Source: Lineus longissimus (taxonomy: Eukaryota > Nemertea > Pilidiophora > Heteronemertea > Lineidae). Taken from it: DNA of 62,000 bases. Under the pieces are notes generated by a model that was given only the letters and a program-made list of their open reading frames with translations, was not told the origin of the DNA and made no database searches. The translations under genes and the position numbers were made by a program. This document shows positions 7,896 through 17,414 of the stretch, piece by piece; position 1 is the first letter of the stretch, and every line of letters starts with the position of its first letter. Where the stretch lies: positions 14,647,501 through 14,709,500 of the forward strand of contig NC_088308.1 of the NCBI RefSeq assembly GCF_910592395.1, read 5' to 3'.

Positions 7896-8513
7896 AGTGA
7901 AGTATTTATTTACGAGCCACACAATATGTTAATTTCTGGTGTTACCAATTGTGGTAAGACATATTTTGCCCTTGACCTCTTAGAAAAGGAGTATCGGCAC
8001 AAGTTCCAGAACATAGTAATTTTCTGTCCAACATATTTCAACAATAAGACATATGAAAGGAAATGGATTTACCAAGACAAGAACGTCTACATAGTTAATC
8101 CCGAAGCTGTGGCCAGTAATTTGGACCTTGTGCTTCAGTTTGCTACTCTGACCTTTGCTGGTTCTAACACATTATTCCTCATTGATGACTGTGCTAATTT
8201 GAGAGACACAAAAAAGAAGGTGTCCGAGTTATGTAATCTTGCCTTTTCCGGCAGGCACTACAATCTCACTGTTTGGTTACTAGTTCAGAAGTACAATTCA
8301 GTTGTTAAGGACTACAGAGAGAACATAAGAATTTTAGTATTATTTTTTAATAAGGATGAATCAGCCATGAAAGATGCCTTAGAAGAAAACAGTGTTATTC
8401 CTAAGGAGAAAAGACAGTACTACATAGAAGAACTTAAGATGAAAAAAGGATCAAAACTGATCATTAGACTACAACATCCATTTGGATTTACTCTTTCCCA
8501 TCAAAAATCTTAG
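7893..8513 (+). CDS. Genome-packaging ATPase (FtsK/HerA, A32-like)
   Basis: This motor ATPase is expected to pump element DNA into capsids. The 206-aa product has Walker A GVTNCGKT at residues 16-23 and Walker B LFLIDDC near 93-99, followed by a sensor-like segment (WLLVQKYN). Its length is near that of other Polinton ATPases. The ATG at 7893 lies in TAAATG, 4 bp from the integrase start on the other strand. It converges with the 152-aa gene, and the intervening 44 bp hold hairpin units. The frame is intact and no double-hairpin unit lies inside it. Confidence 0.9.
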   Translation: MSEVFIYEPHNMLISGVTNCGKTYFALDLLEKEYRHKFQNIVIFCPTYFNNKTYERKWIYQDKNVYIVNPEAVASNLDLVLQFATLTFAGSNTLFLIDDCANLRDTKKKVSELCNLAFSGRHYNLTVWLLVQKYNSVVKDYRENIRILVLFFNKDESAMKDALEENSVIPKEKRQYYIEELKMKKGSKLIIRLQHPFGFTLSHQKS

Positions 8514-8527
8514 TCCCGCTTCTGATC

Positions 8528-8571
8528 GAGCTATGCTCTCAGGACTGTGTCCGATCATCAGGACTGTGTCC
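8528..8571 (-). repeat. Double-hairpin unit plus extra hairpin between convergent genes
   Basis: GAGC-TAT-GCTC, TCA, GGAC-TGT-GTCC, then a second TCA-GGAC-TGT-GTCC-GATCA copy 19 bp on. The stop codon of the minus-strand 152-aa gene falls in the second copy, so the repeat supplies the end of that gene. Confidence 0.75.
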
Positions 8572-9016
8572 GATCAGTTGTCTTAGTCTTTCTAACCCTA
8601 GTAAAATAATAAATTATTAACCCTAAACCACTAAGTCCTAGGATAATCCATAGGTACTCGTATTTCTTCATTTCATCACTAGGTTGGTAGTAATCACTTA
8701 ATTGTGGTCGCTGAGGTAGTACAATAGTTCTTTCTGGATGTAAATGATTGTAAACAGTAAGTGCTGAATCAGTATTGTTAAAATCAATAGAAGCGTCTCT
8801 TTCTCTCTTTAATTCAAGATTAACGAAGTCAATGGTACTTTTCCTATGCTCATCCCATTCTGTGGAGGCCTTCTGTAATTGCTCCTGAGCCAAATCATGT
8901 CTTTTCACTTCAGTCTCATAGCCATTCTTGTCTAGTTTTTTAAAAAGGTAACCGGATCCAGTGAATGCTAATCCATTGATTATTGCAGATCCAAATAACA
9001 TGCCAATGCCAGCCAT
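8558..9016 (-). CDS. Maverick membrane protein with C-terminal anchor
   Basis: The 152-aa product has a glycine-rich hydrophobic N-terminus (about residues 1-25), a long charged helical middle and a C-terminal membrane segment of about 20 residues (YLWIILGLSGLGLIIYYF) followed by basic residues. No enzyme motif is seen. It sits beside the penton gene in the same direction, and Polintons commonly have a similar small protein near the capsid genes, so a virion membrane or minor capsid role is inferred. The ATG follows AAATTA (TTAAATG context). The last residues are encoded by a double-hairpin unit. Confidence 0.65.
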   Translation of the reverse strand: MAGIGMLFGSAIINGLAFTGSGYLFKKLDKNGYETEVKRHDLAQEQLQKASTEWDEHRKSTIDFVNLELKRERDASIDFNNTDSALTVYNHLHPERTIVLPQRPQLSDYYQPSDEMKKYEYLWIILGLSGLGLIIYYFTRVRKTKTTDRTQS

Positions 9017-9038
9017 TTAATTTCAACGAATTTTAATT

Positions 9039-9806
9039 TCAATGATGTGTCCCTGAGAGCATAGCTCGAGTTAATACCAATTGGTACTGTACATTATGAC
9101 CATTAAGATCGATGATTTCACCTTTTTCATCAGTTAAGCGAATATTCAGCTTATTGAATCTTGGTTTACAGGGAATTGCTATTGGTTTCTCAAATGTGTA
9201 TGCTATTAAATCCCCAAAATTAGCTTCCTTTATTGGTCTTGTGGTTAGCACATCAGATGCTTCACCATTACTTAATACACTATTAGATTCGATTATGTCA
9301 CAGTGAAAAACAAAATGGTTAATTGGTCTAAAATTGATGGGTTTCTCGCTTACAACATCATCCTTACTTTTATTGTCTAAAGGGTAAGGCCATTCTGATT
9401 TCATGCCAAATAATTCATTACTTTTACCAAGAAAATAGATCTGATAATGCGCCTCATTTTTTCTCTTTAGGAAGTGTAAGATGGCCTTACCTGTTGGTTC
9501 TTCAAGGTCAAATCTGACAGCACCTCTACTCATACTATTTTCTTTCAACTTATCCGCAAATACTTTTGAAAAGCTCTGTAGGTCATAGAGACCATCTGGT
9601 AGCGTAATCTCTGCCACATCAAACCCCTTAACTTTGATTCGGTTATTCTCCCTGGCTGCACTTATGTTGTAGAATGTACAAGGTATTACTGCAAAAGTTA
9701 AAGTGATGCTACATGCATCCTGAATTTCAGTCTTGAGATTGACTGTTAAATCACTTGAACTCTGATCTGGATAGTCACTTGAATCTATGTTCATTACAGT
9801 AACCAT
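9039..9806 (-). CDS. Penton-like minor capsid protein (single jelly roll)
   Basis: The 255-aa product is beta-rich. Features typical of Polinton/adintovirus penton proteins are visible: an N-terminal strand region with TFYNI, the ITLPDGLYDLQSF motif near residue 67, and a C-terminal FNKLNIRLTDEKGEIIDL segment. It would form capsid vertices together with the major capsid protein encoded downstream on the same strand. The ATG is in TAAGTAAATG. The final ten residues (TRAMLSGTHH) come from a double-hairpin unit that overlaps the stop, so the C-terminus was probably replaced or extended by the repeat. Confidence 0.75.
   Translation of the reverse strand: MVTVMNIDSSDYPDQSSSDLTVNLKTEIQDACSITLTFAVIPCTFYNISAARENNRIKVKGFDVAEITLPDGLYDLQSFSKVFADKLKENSMSRGAVRFDLEEPTGKAILHFLKRKNEAHYQIYFLGKSNELFGMKSEWPYPLDNKSKDDVVSEKPINFRPINHFVFHCDIIESNSVLSNGEASDVLTTRPIKEANFGDLIAYTFEKPIAIPCKPRFNKLNIRLTDEKGEIIDLNGHNVQYQLVLTRAMLSGTHH
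9041..9070 (+). repeat. Double-hairpin unit at the penton stop codon, left half decayed
   Basis: The GAGC-ATA-GCTC-GAG half (9057-9070) is intact, and the left half remains only as GTGTCC. On the minus strand it encodes the last codons of the penton gene. Confidence 0.65.
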
Positions 9807-9863
9807 TTACTTAAGCAAATTTTCGTTTTCAAATTTAGCTTTTATCAAATAAGTAAATTATTC

Positions 9864-10100
9864 TTACTTCATAATATTTCTGGGTAGGATTCCTTGATCG
9901 TAAAGGTACTCTAATGTTCCATTACTAATAGCTACAGTTCCTCCCAGTTTAAGAATTTCCTCTAGGTTGGCCTGACTTGGGGGACCAATATTGATTCTCA
10001 AGAACCTTTTCAGTAACATAGAGTAACCAATTGTTGTTGATGCCAACAGTAAACTTTGATACAGTGTATTTATGATATCTTTCTTTCCTGGTGTATCCAT
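9864..10100 (-). CDS. Small Maverick protein next to capsid genes
   Basis: The 78-aa product has a moderately hydrophobic helix near residues 13-33 (LYQSLLLASTTIGYSMLLKR) and a second weakly hydrophobic stretch. The function is unknown. It lies between the penton and major capsid genes on the same strand, which fits a small virion membrane or cement protein. The ATG is in GTAATTAAATG, the standard start context of the element. Confidence 0.6.
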   Translation of the reverse strand: MDTPGKKDIINTLYQSLLLASTTIGYSMLLKRFLRINIGPPSQANLEEILKLGGTVAISNGTLEYLYDQGILPRNIMK

Positions 10101-10155
10101 TTAATTACTTAGAAAATCACTAGTAAAACTCATTTATCTAGTATTCAGTGTTGGA

Positions 10156-10200
10156 GCGAACTTTTGTTCTTGCAGCACCTCAGTGCTGGAGTGAAGCAAT
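10156..10200. repeat. Variant hairpins at the major capsid stop codon
   Basis: GAAC-TTTT-GTTC (4-nt loop) is followed by CAGCAC-CTCA-GTGCTG, a 6-bp stem whose loop contains the capsid gene stop. It looks like a diverged double-hairpin unit, again at a gene end. Confidence 0.5.
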
Positions 10201-11436
10201 CTGAGAATTCTGGATGTTTACCTGGGCGTCAGAAACCACGAATATGTGCATTTTGTATGGTCCCTTTCCAGATTTCTTTGTAATAGATAATTGAATACCA
10301 TCTTTTGTGTTCTGGAGCTTCTTTCCTGATCCGTGAAGGCGATTATCCTCAGAAGTTCTCAGGTCCAACCATAAACCATAGTGATTAGAATCACCATAGT
10401 ATTTTTCCATGGTCATGTTACAGTCATGAGTTTTCTTCAAATCTTCAGACATAAAATGTTTCTTGATCTCCTCCCATTGATCCATCATTCTCATTCCTTC
10501 TGGGAACACCTGATTGGCAACACCCTCTATTGTGATCTGCACTTTACTTATGTTAGGGTTTTCAAACTTCTCTGAATCTCTAGCTCCATCTACATAGTCA
10601 GACACAAATAGTAATAATAATCCTTTAATAGACATTCTTGGAAAGTTGATGTTCTCATTAATTAGTGTTTCATTAGCAGTAACATTGACTGTCTTAAAAT
10701 GGTCTACCCAATCATAAAATATTGAGAATCCAGAATTGTACTTGTTACTCAATTGACTAGCAATCATTTTGTTGGCTACGGTATCATATTCAAAACAAAT
10801 ATTCTCTAGTTTGTAGCCCATGCTAGCTGTGGTTGTGGTGACTATGATTTCCTCCTTTGGTGCTAAAGTTATTTCAATGATAACATCTTCTTGAATTGGA
10901 AACTTGTAAAATGGAGCATGATGATGGAATAGTTCAAAATCTAATGGTATTTTGTACTTCTTGTCAAACACTTTCTTTAAAGTCTTTTCATTAGCTGTTT
11001 CTCCAGTGACATCAGCTTCAGCGACTCCTGATCTTAATTCTCTAAGATTTTTTGACTGAATACCCTGAAAAACTCTATCATTTCTTTCTTCTTCTGTAAA
11101 CCACAGATCTTTAAATGTAGAATAATGACTGTATTCGTCAAGGTCAAATATCTGCTCTGTTCCCCACTTAACCACCATCTTTGAAATCAGGTTTCTACCA
11201 AGATTATTTACAACACTATTTTTAGAATCACCAGAAATGGTTACATCAGCAGACAGATAAAGAGATTTAGGTACAAAGAATGTATTCTCTCGCAATGCCG
11301 GTATTCTAACATACAGTGTTTCTTTGGGGTTAGCAGATGATGGGTTATGAGTAATGATATGATGCTGCCTCTCAGCTTTCAAACCAAGTGGAATCTTATG
11401 TGCCCTTTCGGTATTTAATAAATATCCTGTTGCCAT
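10180..11436 (-). CDS. Major capsid protein (double jelly roll)
   Basis: The 418-aa product matches Polinton/adintovirus-type major capsid proteins in layout: an early conserved strand block (LYVRIPALRENTFFVPKSL), a segment VVKWGTEQIFDLDEY, then ERNDRVFQGIQS. Two beta-rich halves are separated by a charged linker, as expected for two jelly rolls. It would build the icosahedral shell. The ATG follows TAAATAGAAA. It is the last clear Maverick gene on the right. The frame is intact and no hairpin unit lies inside the body; a variant unit overlaps the stop. Length is at the short end for the family. Confidence 0.85.
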   Translation of the reverse strand: MATGYLLNTERAHKIPLGLKAERQHHIITHNPSSANPKETLYVRIPALRENTFFVPKSLYLSADVTISGDSKNSVVNNLGRNLISKMVVKWGTEQIFDLDEYSHYSTFKDLWFTEEERNDRVFQGIQSKNLRELRSGVAEADVTGETANEKTLKKVFDKKYKIPLDFELFHHHAPFYKFPIQEDVIIEITLAPKEEIIVTTTTASMGYKLENICFEYDTVANKMIASQLSNKYNSGFSIFYDWVDHFKTVNVTANETLINENINFPRMSIKGLLLLFVSDYVDGARDSEKFENPNISKVQITIEGVANQVFPEGMRMMDQWEEIKKHFMSEDLKKTHDCNMTMEKYYGDSNHYGLWLDLRTSEDNRLHGSGKKLQNTKDGIQLSITKKSGKGPYKMHIFVVSDAQVNIQNSQIASLQH

Positions 11437-12167
11437 TTTCTATTTATTTACTAGTAAAATTATGTTACATTTTCCAGGCAAAATTAAGACCTCTAAAAAC
11501 CACTTGGTTCCACAGTAAATAGAAATACTACAGGTGGCGCCACATGGTGTCAAACTGGTACATCATTCCCCTTACTACACAGATAAACCACCGCATCTAA
11601 TCCCTTTAAGCAGAATTACATATATCTTTGACTACCGGTAGTTCAAAAATTCCCGCACATGACGTCATCACCTAGCTCATGAAGAACTGAACAACACACA
11701 ACACACTTCTTTACTAGAGGACTGTTTTATTCTAGACTAAAAGATTTTGAAAGATATCCTCATGTCATCCTATCAATTTACATGAAATCTATTTTCAAAT
11801 GTTGGTTTAAAGAGAGTTATCCGCAAAGATAATCAGTAGGGTCCACTCCTGAATGTAATTGGCATTCCCATCACGGCTGTGGTCTGTCAAAATCAGTGTC
11901 ACCAGGGCACACCAGGGTACATGTGAATGGACACAGTCGTCGTCAACTGGGGCCTACCAGTGGTTGTCTGCAAGATGAATGAAGATTTCAGTTACGCACA
12001 ATCTCACCAGATGGAGGAAGTGTGACGTTAACATCATGTCTCCATGGAATCAATAACAGCATTGTGCAAGAATAATACCAGGAGGCTTACATCTGTGGTT
12101 ACGGTTGTACAATTGCGGAGCATACATGAATCTACAAATAAAAGATTGGAAAAAGCACTAACCTGTG
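11437..12167. other. Non-coding stretch right of the capsid gene
   Basis: No ORF of note. The base composition moves from AT-rich Maverick-like to more balanced. The right terminal repeat of the Maverick should fall in or beyond this stretch, but cannot be recognised without the left end. Confidence 0.5.
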
Positions 12168-12590
12168 TTAAAAGTCTTCCTTCATGATTTCTGATTTCCT
12201 CAAATCGATCTCTTTCTCAATCGATTGAAGTTCCTGATGGTCTTTGAGAATTTCAAAGGAGAGTTTTTCCATATGTTCTTTTTTCTTTTTAATCTTGTCT
12301 AGCAATCGATTTCTGTCCTTCCTGAGATCCCTCAAAATGTCGTTTGAGTTGCCTGGAAGCTTTCGAATCGAAAGTAAACTTTCATAAAAGTGTGCCAATG
12401 TTTGTGATCTATCGGTCACGGGCAGAACTTGTGAATTGGACGTTTCCATTGGTGATTGTTGCTGCATTTGCGGCTGAACATGTTGTTGAAACTGTTGTTG
12501 CTGCATTTGCGGCTGAAACTGTTGTTGCTGGGATGTGCCAGGATTTGAAAAATTGGATCCTTCCATTATTAGAGACTTATGATGTGTCAC
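12168..12590 (-). CDS. Hypothetical Q-rich coiled-coil protein
   Basis: The 140-aa ORF (a second ATG lies 8 codons in, at 12566) has an N-terminal run of QQQ/QMQQQ repeats and a C-terminal half of heptad-like charged residues (LRKDRNRLLDKIKKKKEHME) predicted to form a coiled coil. No family is recognised. Strand and Q-repeats resemble the Maverick HNH gene, but the TAAATG start context is absent and 730 bp separate it from the capsid gene. It may be a Maverick gene, a host exon, or chance. Confidence 0.35.
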   Translation of the reverse strand: MTHHKSLIMEGSNFSNPGTSQQQQFQPQMQQQQFQQHVQPQMQQQSPMETSNSQVLPVTDRSQTLAHFYESLLSIRKLPGNSNDILRDLRKDRNRLLDKIKKKKEHMEKLSFEILKDHQELQSIEKEIDLRKSEIMKEDF

Positions 12591-12725
12591 ACAGCGCTTA
12601 AATCTGGTGAGAGATATTTCATCAGAATAACATTTGCCTTTAAACCATAGTGATATTCAGTTGTACAATGGCCATATCAGATGTTGCAATCATTAATTAT
12701 TTTTGCTTGTCAAAGACATGAAAAG

Positions 12726-12855
12726 GCCTATTGTGTCTTAATGCGTTTATCCGACAGAATTTTCGAAAAATATTTTCAGCGCTGAAAATTATTTTTGCGT
12801 CGTTAAAATAATGTCTCGAAATTCTGTCGGATAAACGCATTAACGAACAATAGAC
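12726..12855. repeat. Foldback MITE-like inverted repeat
   Basis: Arms of about 40 bp (core TTAATGCGTTTATCCGACAG) at both sides and a second perfect palindrome (ATTTTCAGCGCTGAAAAT, 12772-12789) in the middle. It has no coding capacity. Confidence 0.75.
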
Positions 12856-13208
12856 CATTGTAATACTTTGGGACGTGAGTATTGTTTGGTAACATATGTT
12901 ACCATGTACATGCAGACACTGTCAACATTATTTTCAATAGATTCAAGCAACAATGATTAATCACTGTAACAGCTGTCTTGTAGGCCTACAGCATTTATTG
13001 GAATACGCTGGGACTGTCAAGATGTGCGAACTTCAAGGGTTCATTTCTCTGCCATTTCTCAATGGATATTTGCAATGATGTATCCTTGGAAAGCTATTGA
13101 CGTGTACTTTCTGTTGGAATACAGTAAGTCATGATTACATTAACCCATTGAACTCTAGTATTCCCTTACCATTTCACTGCAACGCTTCACTGACCATTTC
13201 ATGAATGA

Positions 13209-13340
13209 TAGAATATATGTATTGTGGTGTCTGGTTCTTAGGTATTTTGAAGCTAATTTGAGACAAAAAGGCCTGTAAGGGCTTTTGTTAAAATAGCTTA
13301 GAATTACCTAGATTCCTACCACCACAATACATATATTCTA
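13209..13340. repeat. Foldback MITE, 132 bp, nearly full-length palindrome
   Basis: Perfect 21-bp terminal arms begin TAGAATATATGTATTGTGGT at 13209-13229 and are mirrored at 13320-13340. The interior also pairs imperfectly along its length. Confidence 0.8.
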
Positions 13341-13378
13341 GCGTCGAGCAGATTCCGCAATTGCGATTTTACAGACTT

Positions 13379-13640
13379 TTTAGCTCAGCTGACAAAGTCA
13401 GCGGAGCTAGTAGAATAGCTGTTCAAATGGTGTCCGTCCTGCAATCCATCCATCCATCCATCCATCCATCCATCTAGGGATCCATCTGTGGACAAAATTG
13501 GACATTTCATGACCGGGAAGCCTAGCCACTTCGTTGACGGTGCTAAATTAGGAGTTGCCCAAGGTGAACTCAGAAACGAAAAATCAGCGCGATCCGACCT
13601 GTATTAAGAAAATGAGGTAATTTCGCGTTTAGATTTCTTT
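13379..13640 (+). repeat. Interspersed repeat end, first of two tandem copies
   Basis: Begins TTTTTAGCTCAGCTGACAAA, shared with the copy at 13645. Contains a (CATC)n microsatellite at about 13443-13474. Confidence 0.6.
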
Positions 13641-13644
13641 CCCT

Positions 13645-16185
13645 TTTTAGCTCAGCTGACAAAGTCAGCGGAGCTAGTCAAATAGCTATTCGATTGGTGT
13701 CCGTCCTTCCATCCTGCCATCCTTCCATCCAGCCATCTGTAGACAAAGTTGGGCATTTTTTAATCATACAACTGAGGCACTTTATATCTAGTCTTGCTTA
13801 TAAACACCGCAGAAAATGTTACTTACGGAAAAAAATTTTGGCGATTCGACTCAAATTCAGCTCCCCAGGGGGGCAAAATGCGTAAATGAAAAAACAATTT
13901 TTTGACGCTCTATTCCAGCAGATAAAAGCTTAAAATAAAGTTGAAAAGGTCTTCATGATACAGAAGTTTTGATATAAAATAGATTAGTGTCGGTTTATAT
14001 CACCAGTTGGCGGTAGTGAGCAAAACTGTTGTTTGACCCCGGATGACCCCGCTTTAAATTTCCCACCGAGGTTACCTGGAGAACTATCATCAAGAAAATG
14101 GCGGCGACCTTTTTATTTCTACCAGAGCGATGATTTGTAAGTAACAAATTTCCTTATTTGAGCCTTTACGGAAATGTATTTTGGTACGAAACTTCACACG
14201 TTTATAGAAAAGATCAACGAGAATGTGTTCAAATGCCCTCATAACGATGAGTTCAACGGAATTTGGTCAAAACAACCTTCAAATGGAGTCAACTTTCTTT
14301 GCGAAATTGAAGCGACGACCTTATTATTTATCGTAATTTATGCAGATCTGAGTCCAGCTGATGGGTGATGTTCTGATTTGTGTTCAAACTATTGGAAACT
14401 TCGGAAATTAGTTCTATTAATTCTACTATTCTGCAGGAGTATATTATAGCCTTTGATGTTGACAGCTAAAAGCACGAAAACTTTGTTGTTGATCGTCGGG
14501 GCGGATTGATATGTGGTTGTGCGTCCAAGCCGATTAGGTCATTCAGTTAGTTTGAGAAAGATCATGATCATAAAGATGCGTGTTGTGTTATCATAACCGG
14601 AAAATAAGTTGAAGTTATTATTAGTACTACGATTCTTACATGAGTAAAAAGTAGACGTTTTAAGCAACACAATAATGTTACTCCCGTAAAAAAACTGTCA
14701 ATTCTCCTTACCACAGAAGCCAAGCCATTGCTGTTATAGTGTTAAGTTATGCAGGGGCTTAATCAATTACCTGCACTCCCTGTGGGGTGAATAACATTAC
14801 CTTTTGAACAGCTGGCTGTAGGGGGATGATTGGAACAGCCGGTATACCTGCTGACCTGCTGAACCCAGGTTAATGTTATTTTCAATCCACGATTGCAGGT
14901 CACCTGATTTTCGTGATTTCGCGGGAAATGAAATTGTAAACAAACGCATGTGTGCAGTTCAAATGTAAACAAAAATGTATTTTTGGTACTTTTGGTTGCT
15001 GGACTTGGGTTTTCCCGCAGTTAGGAGCTGGGGTCAAATTGGTGGTCAATTGTTTATGGGTGCTGTTTTAGTCAGAGGTAGCCCTTGATTATGAAGGGAT
15101 TTTCAAATTAAGGTGACCATGGTCTTTTTATGTGCTCACCACAGCTTTCAATACTTGATGTATATGAAGAAGCGTGCGGAACCTGACATGGCCTTACCAA
15201 GGAGCTCCTCAGGGTGCTGAACTTCTAGCTTGCCTGTCGACGAAGCGCCTTTTTGGCCGAGACATTGTCACATGTAGGAGGAGCACGCATTTTAAATTTA
15301 TAGAAGTGATAGTACAGAGTTCGTTCGAGCAATTTGGAAGCCGACATGTGAAGGCCTATCTGGGTTCTCCTTCTTCTCCGTATAAAAAGGGGCATATTGC
15401 TGACTAAGGAACAAGGCATATTGACATTGCCTCATCATCTCTATCGGACCAATTGATATACTTTTATATGCACGCATACATCACGCCATTTCAGGGTCCG
15501 AGTCTGTGGACAATTGGTTTGATTAATTTGTCTCTTCGATATTGCTCCTTTATTGCATTAGATTTTCATCGAAATTCAATCTATTCAAAGATGTAGCCAA
15601 TTTGAACCTGTCTGCGCCAAGGATAGATCGACTCACTAGGGATACGCAGTAGAGCACAATCTCATGACCCTTTGTATTGTAAATTCCAACCACCTGCAGG
15701 ACAGGTCAATTTCTCTCAATAAAATTAATTTTGTTGACTCCTGTAATCTTTACCTTATTAAAAAAAAGACAGTGGTGTTAGTCCCAAACTGGTAATTTCT
15801 ATTTATTTTGACCTCTGTTAAATCAGGATACCTCTCAATTACAGACAGCATTTTGTATCCTTGTGCTGTACAACCCAGCCTGGACATACCACAGTTGTCC
15901 ATGGAGAAGTCTCATCCTCTCTGACACTTCTTTTCTGTAAAGCTACCGATACAACATACTGAACTAGGGATATATTCCGTTGCCTCCTGTAATATTTACA
16001 TACCATGGCTGATTAGTTCAATCATATTTCATCCAGCTGGCAGCTCTGCATTGGAAATTTTAGTGGTATAACGTGTTCTCTTGACCTTCAAACAGTAGTA
16101 TAAAGCCGATATTTACTACTTTACACCCTCAGTCCTATGTTATCAGGTCATCCAGCTGAGCGCCAGGCCCTTGGGCCTCTTGTTA
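13645..16185 (+). mobile_element. Possible non-autonomous element, ends recognised only by shared repeats
   Basis: The left part shares its first ~70 bp with 13379. The right end, AGCTGAGCGCCAGGCCCTTG..GGCCTCTTGTT at 16155-16185, recurs at 28159-28189. GCTCAGCTGAC at the left and GTTATC..AGCTGAGC at the right suggest short inverted ends. No intact protein is seen between. The assignment of one element across this span is tentative. Confidence 0.3.
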
Positions 16186-17409
16186 CCTCGGTCCACAGAG
16201 CAAATATTGTTTTCAATTGTGGCTGAATATTTTTAAATATTTTTTTCATTTTTACTTTTAATGGAATTAATATAGTTTTAAACGCCAGTTGGCGCTGCAT
16301 GCACATTGACTGAATTTTGGCGATTTCAAATTTGGCGGTGGCTCAACTTTGTTGCAAGCAGTGTCGCTGATTGGCCGATCGATAGAAGAGATGCCACCAT
16401 TTAAAAATGGTGGTAGTCGCTGCTTCAATGAAGGTGAGTGAAATTTCTCATGTTTAATCGGTTGATACTCTTTTAATCAACATGACCATGTACCTGAAAT
16501 TTGTTTAGGTACTGAAAAGAGTCTATATAATTCAGATTTATCAATAGTTTTTTATAATATTGCGGAAATTTTGTGCACAAATTAGCGAAAGTTGGTGCTC
16601 GTCTCATGTCGTTTTAGAGCGAGAAATTTGTTTCCGTCGATCTCTAGCAGTGAAAAATCGCTTGCATAGCTTCGAATGTTTGTGAAAATAAGTATCTGAA
16701 CTTGGTTTCAAATAGTCTAGAGAGTTACCTTTGTGGTGATACATAATGGTATGTGATAAATATTTGTTGAATTTGTGAAATTCGGTTTTTAAACATACCG
16801 ATGATGGAAGCGATCTCGCGTGAATTTTGCAGGTCCTGATATGTCGACTGGGTGTCAAAAATCACTCGCCTTAATTCAATTCAAAGATCAAAAATAATAT
16901 CTGAACTTAGTTTCAAATAGCCTACGCAATTATCATTTTGGTGATATATAATGCATGCATGTCATAATTGATTAATCTGCGTAAAACACGCAAATAAAAC
17001 GGCGAAAGATCTTGATAAACACTCTGGTGGTGGTCGCACTAAATAACGACCGGTAGGGCCCGGAGTCTGGCGGAGAAAAAAAGGTAGCGCCCGGAGGTTG
17101 AATCGGGATTTTTATGCACTTTTAACTGTATATATATGTTGTTTAGATGTATTTCTAACAGTCCTGTAACTTTGATGACCAAGCTTGCACCCAAAGTTGG
17201 TAAAATTGATGCTTGTTTATGGACTGCACTAGTGACCGGAGAATTCGCCGTCGGCCATTGTGGCTACGGTCCCTGAGTTGTTGTGGTTGGCTATTTTGCA
17301 GCAAATCTCGCCATTTACATTTGTTTTCTCCCTGTCTGGTCATTGGCCGTGACAACAATTCTTTTGAAAGTCACATTATAACATCGTAGTATGAATTCCA
17401 CTGCAGTTT
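16186..17409. other. Non-coding stretch before the BEL element
   Basis: No supported gene. An imperfect direct repeat of about 80 bp occurs at 16684-16760 and 16889-16968 (shared core TTTCAAATAG and GGTGATA). Confidence 0.5.
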
Positions 17410-17414
17410 CGTTA

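Larger units (their letters stand above)
1..11460. mobile_element. Maverick/Polinton (adintovirus-like) element, left end outside window
   Basis: A self-synthesising DNA transposon/virus-like element is recognised by its gene set: protein-primed family B DNA polymerase, retroviral-type integrase with chromodomain, FtsK/HerA-like packaging ATPase, double jelly-roll major capsid protein and a penton-like minor capsid protein. Ten genes and one interrupted gene are packed with gaps of 4-60 bp, except at hairpin clusters. The left end lies before base 1. The right end is not defined, because no terminal inverted repeat can be matched without the left terminus; coding stops at 11436. The adenovirus-type maturation protease usual in Polintons was not found. 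One premature stop and one homopolymer frame break suggest a recently inactivated copy. The end at 11460 is arbitrary. Confidence 0.9.

Noticed and set aside
12344-12601. 85-aa plus-strand ORF opposite the Q-rich gene
   Set aside because: Its valine/alanine repeats are the antisense reading of glutamine codons.
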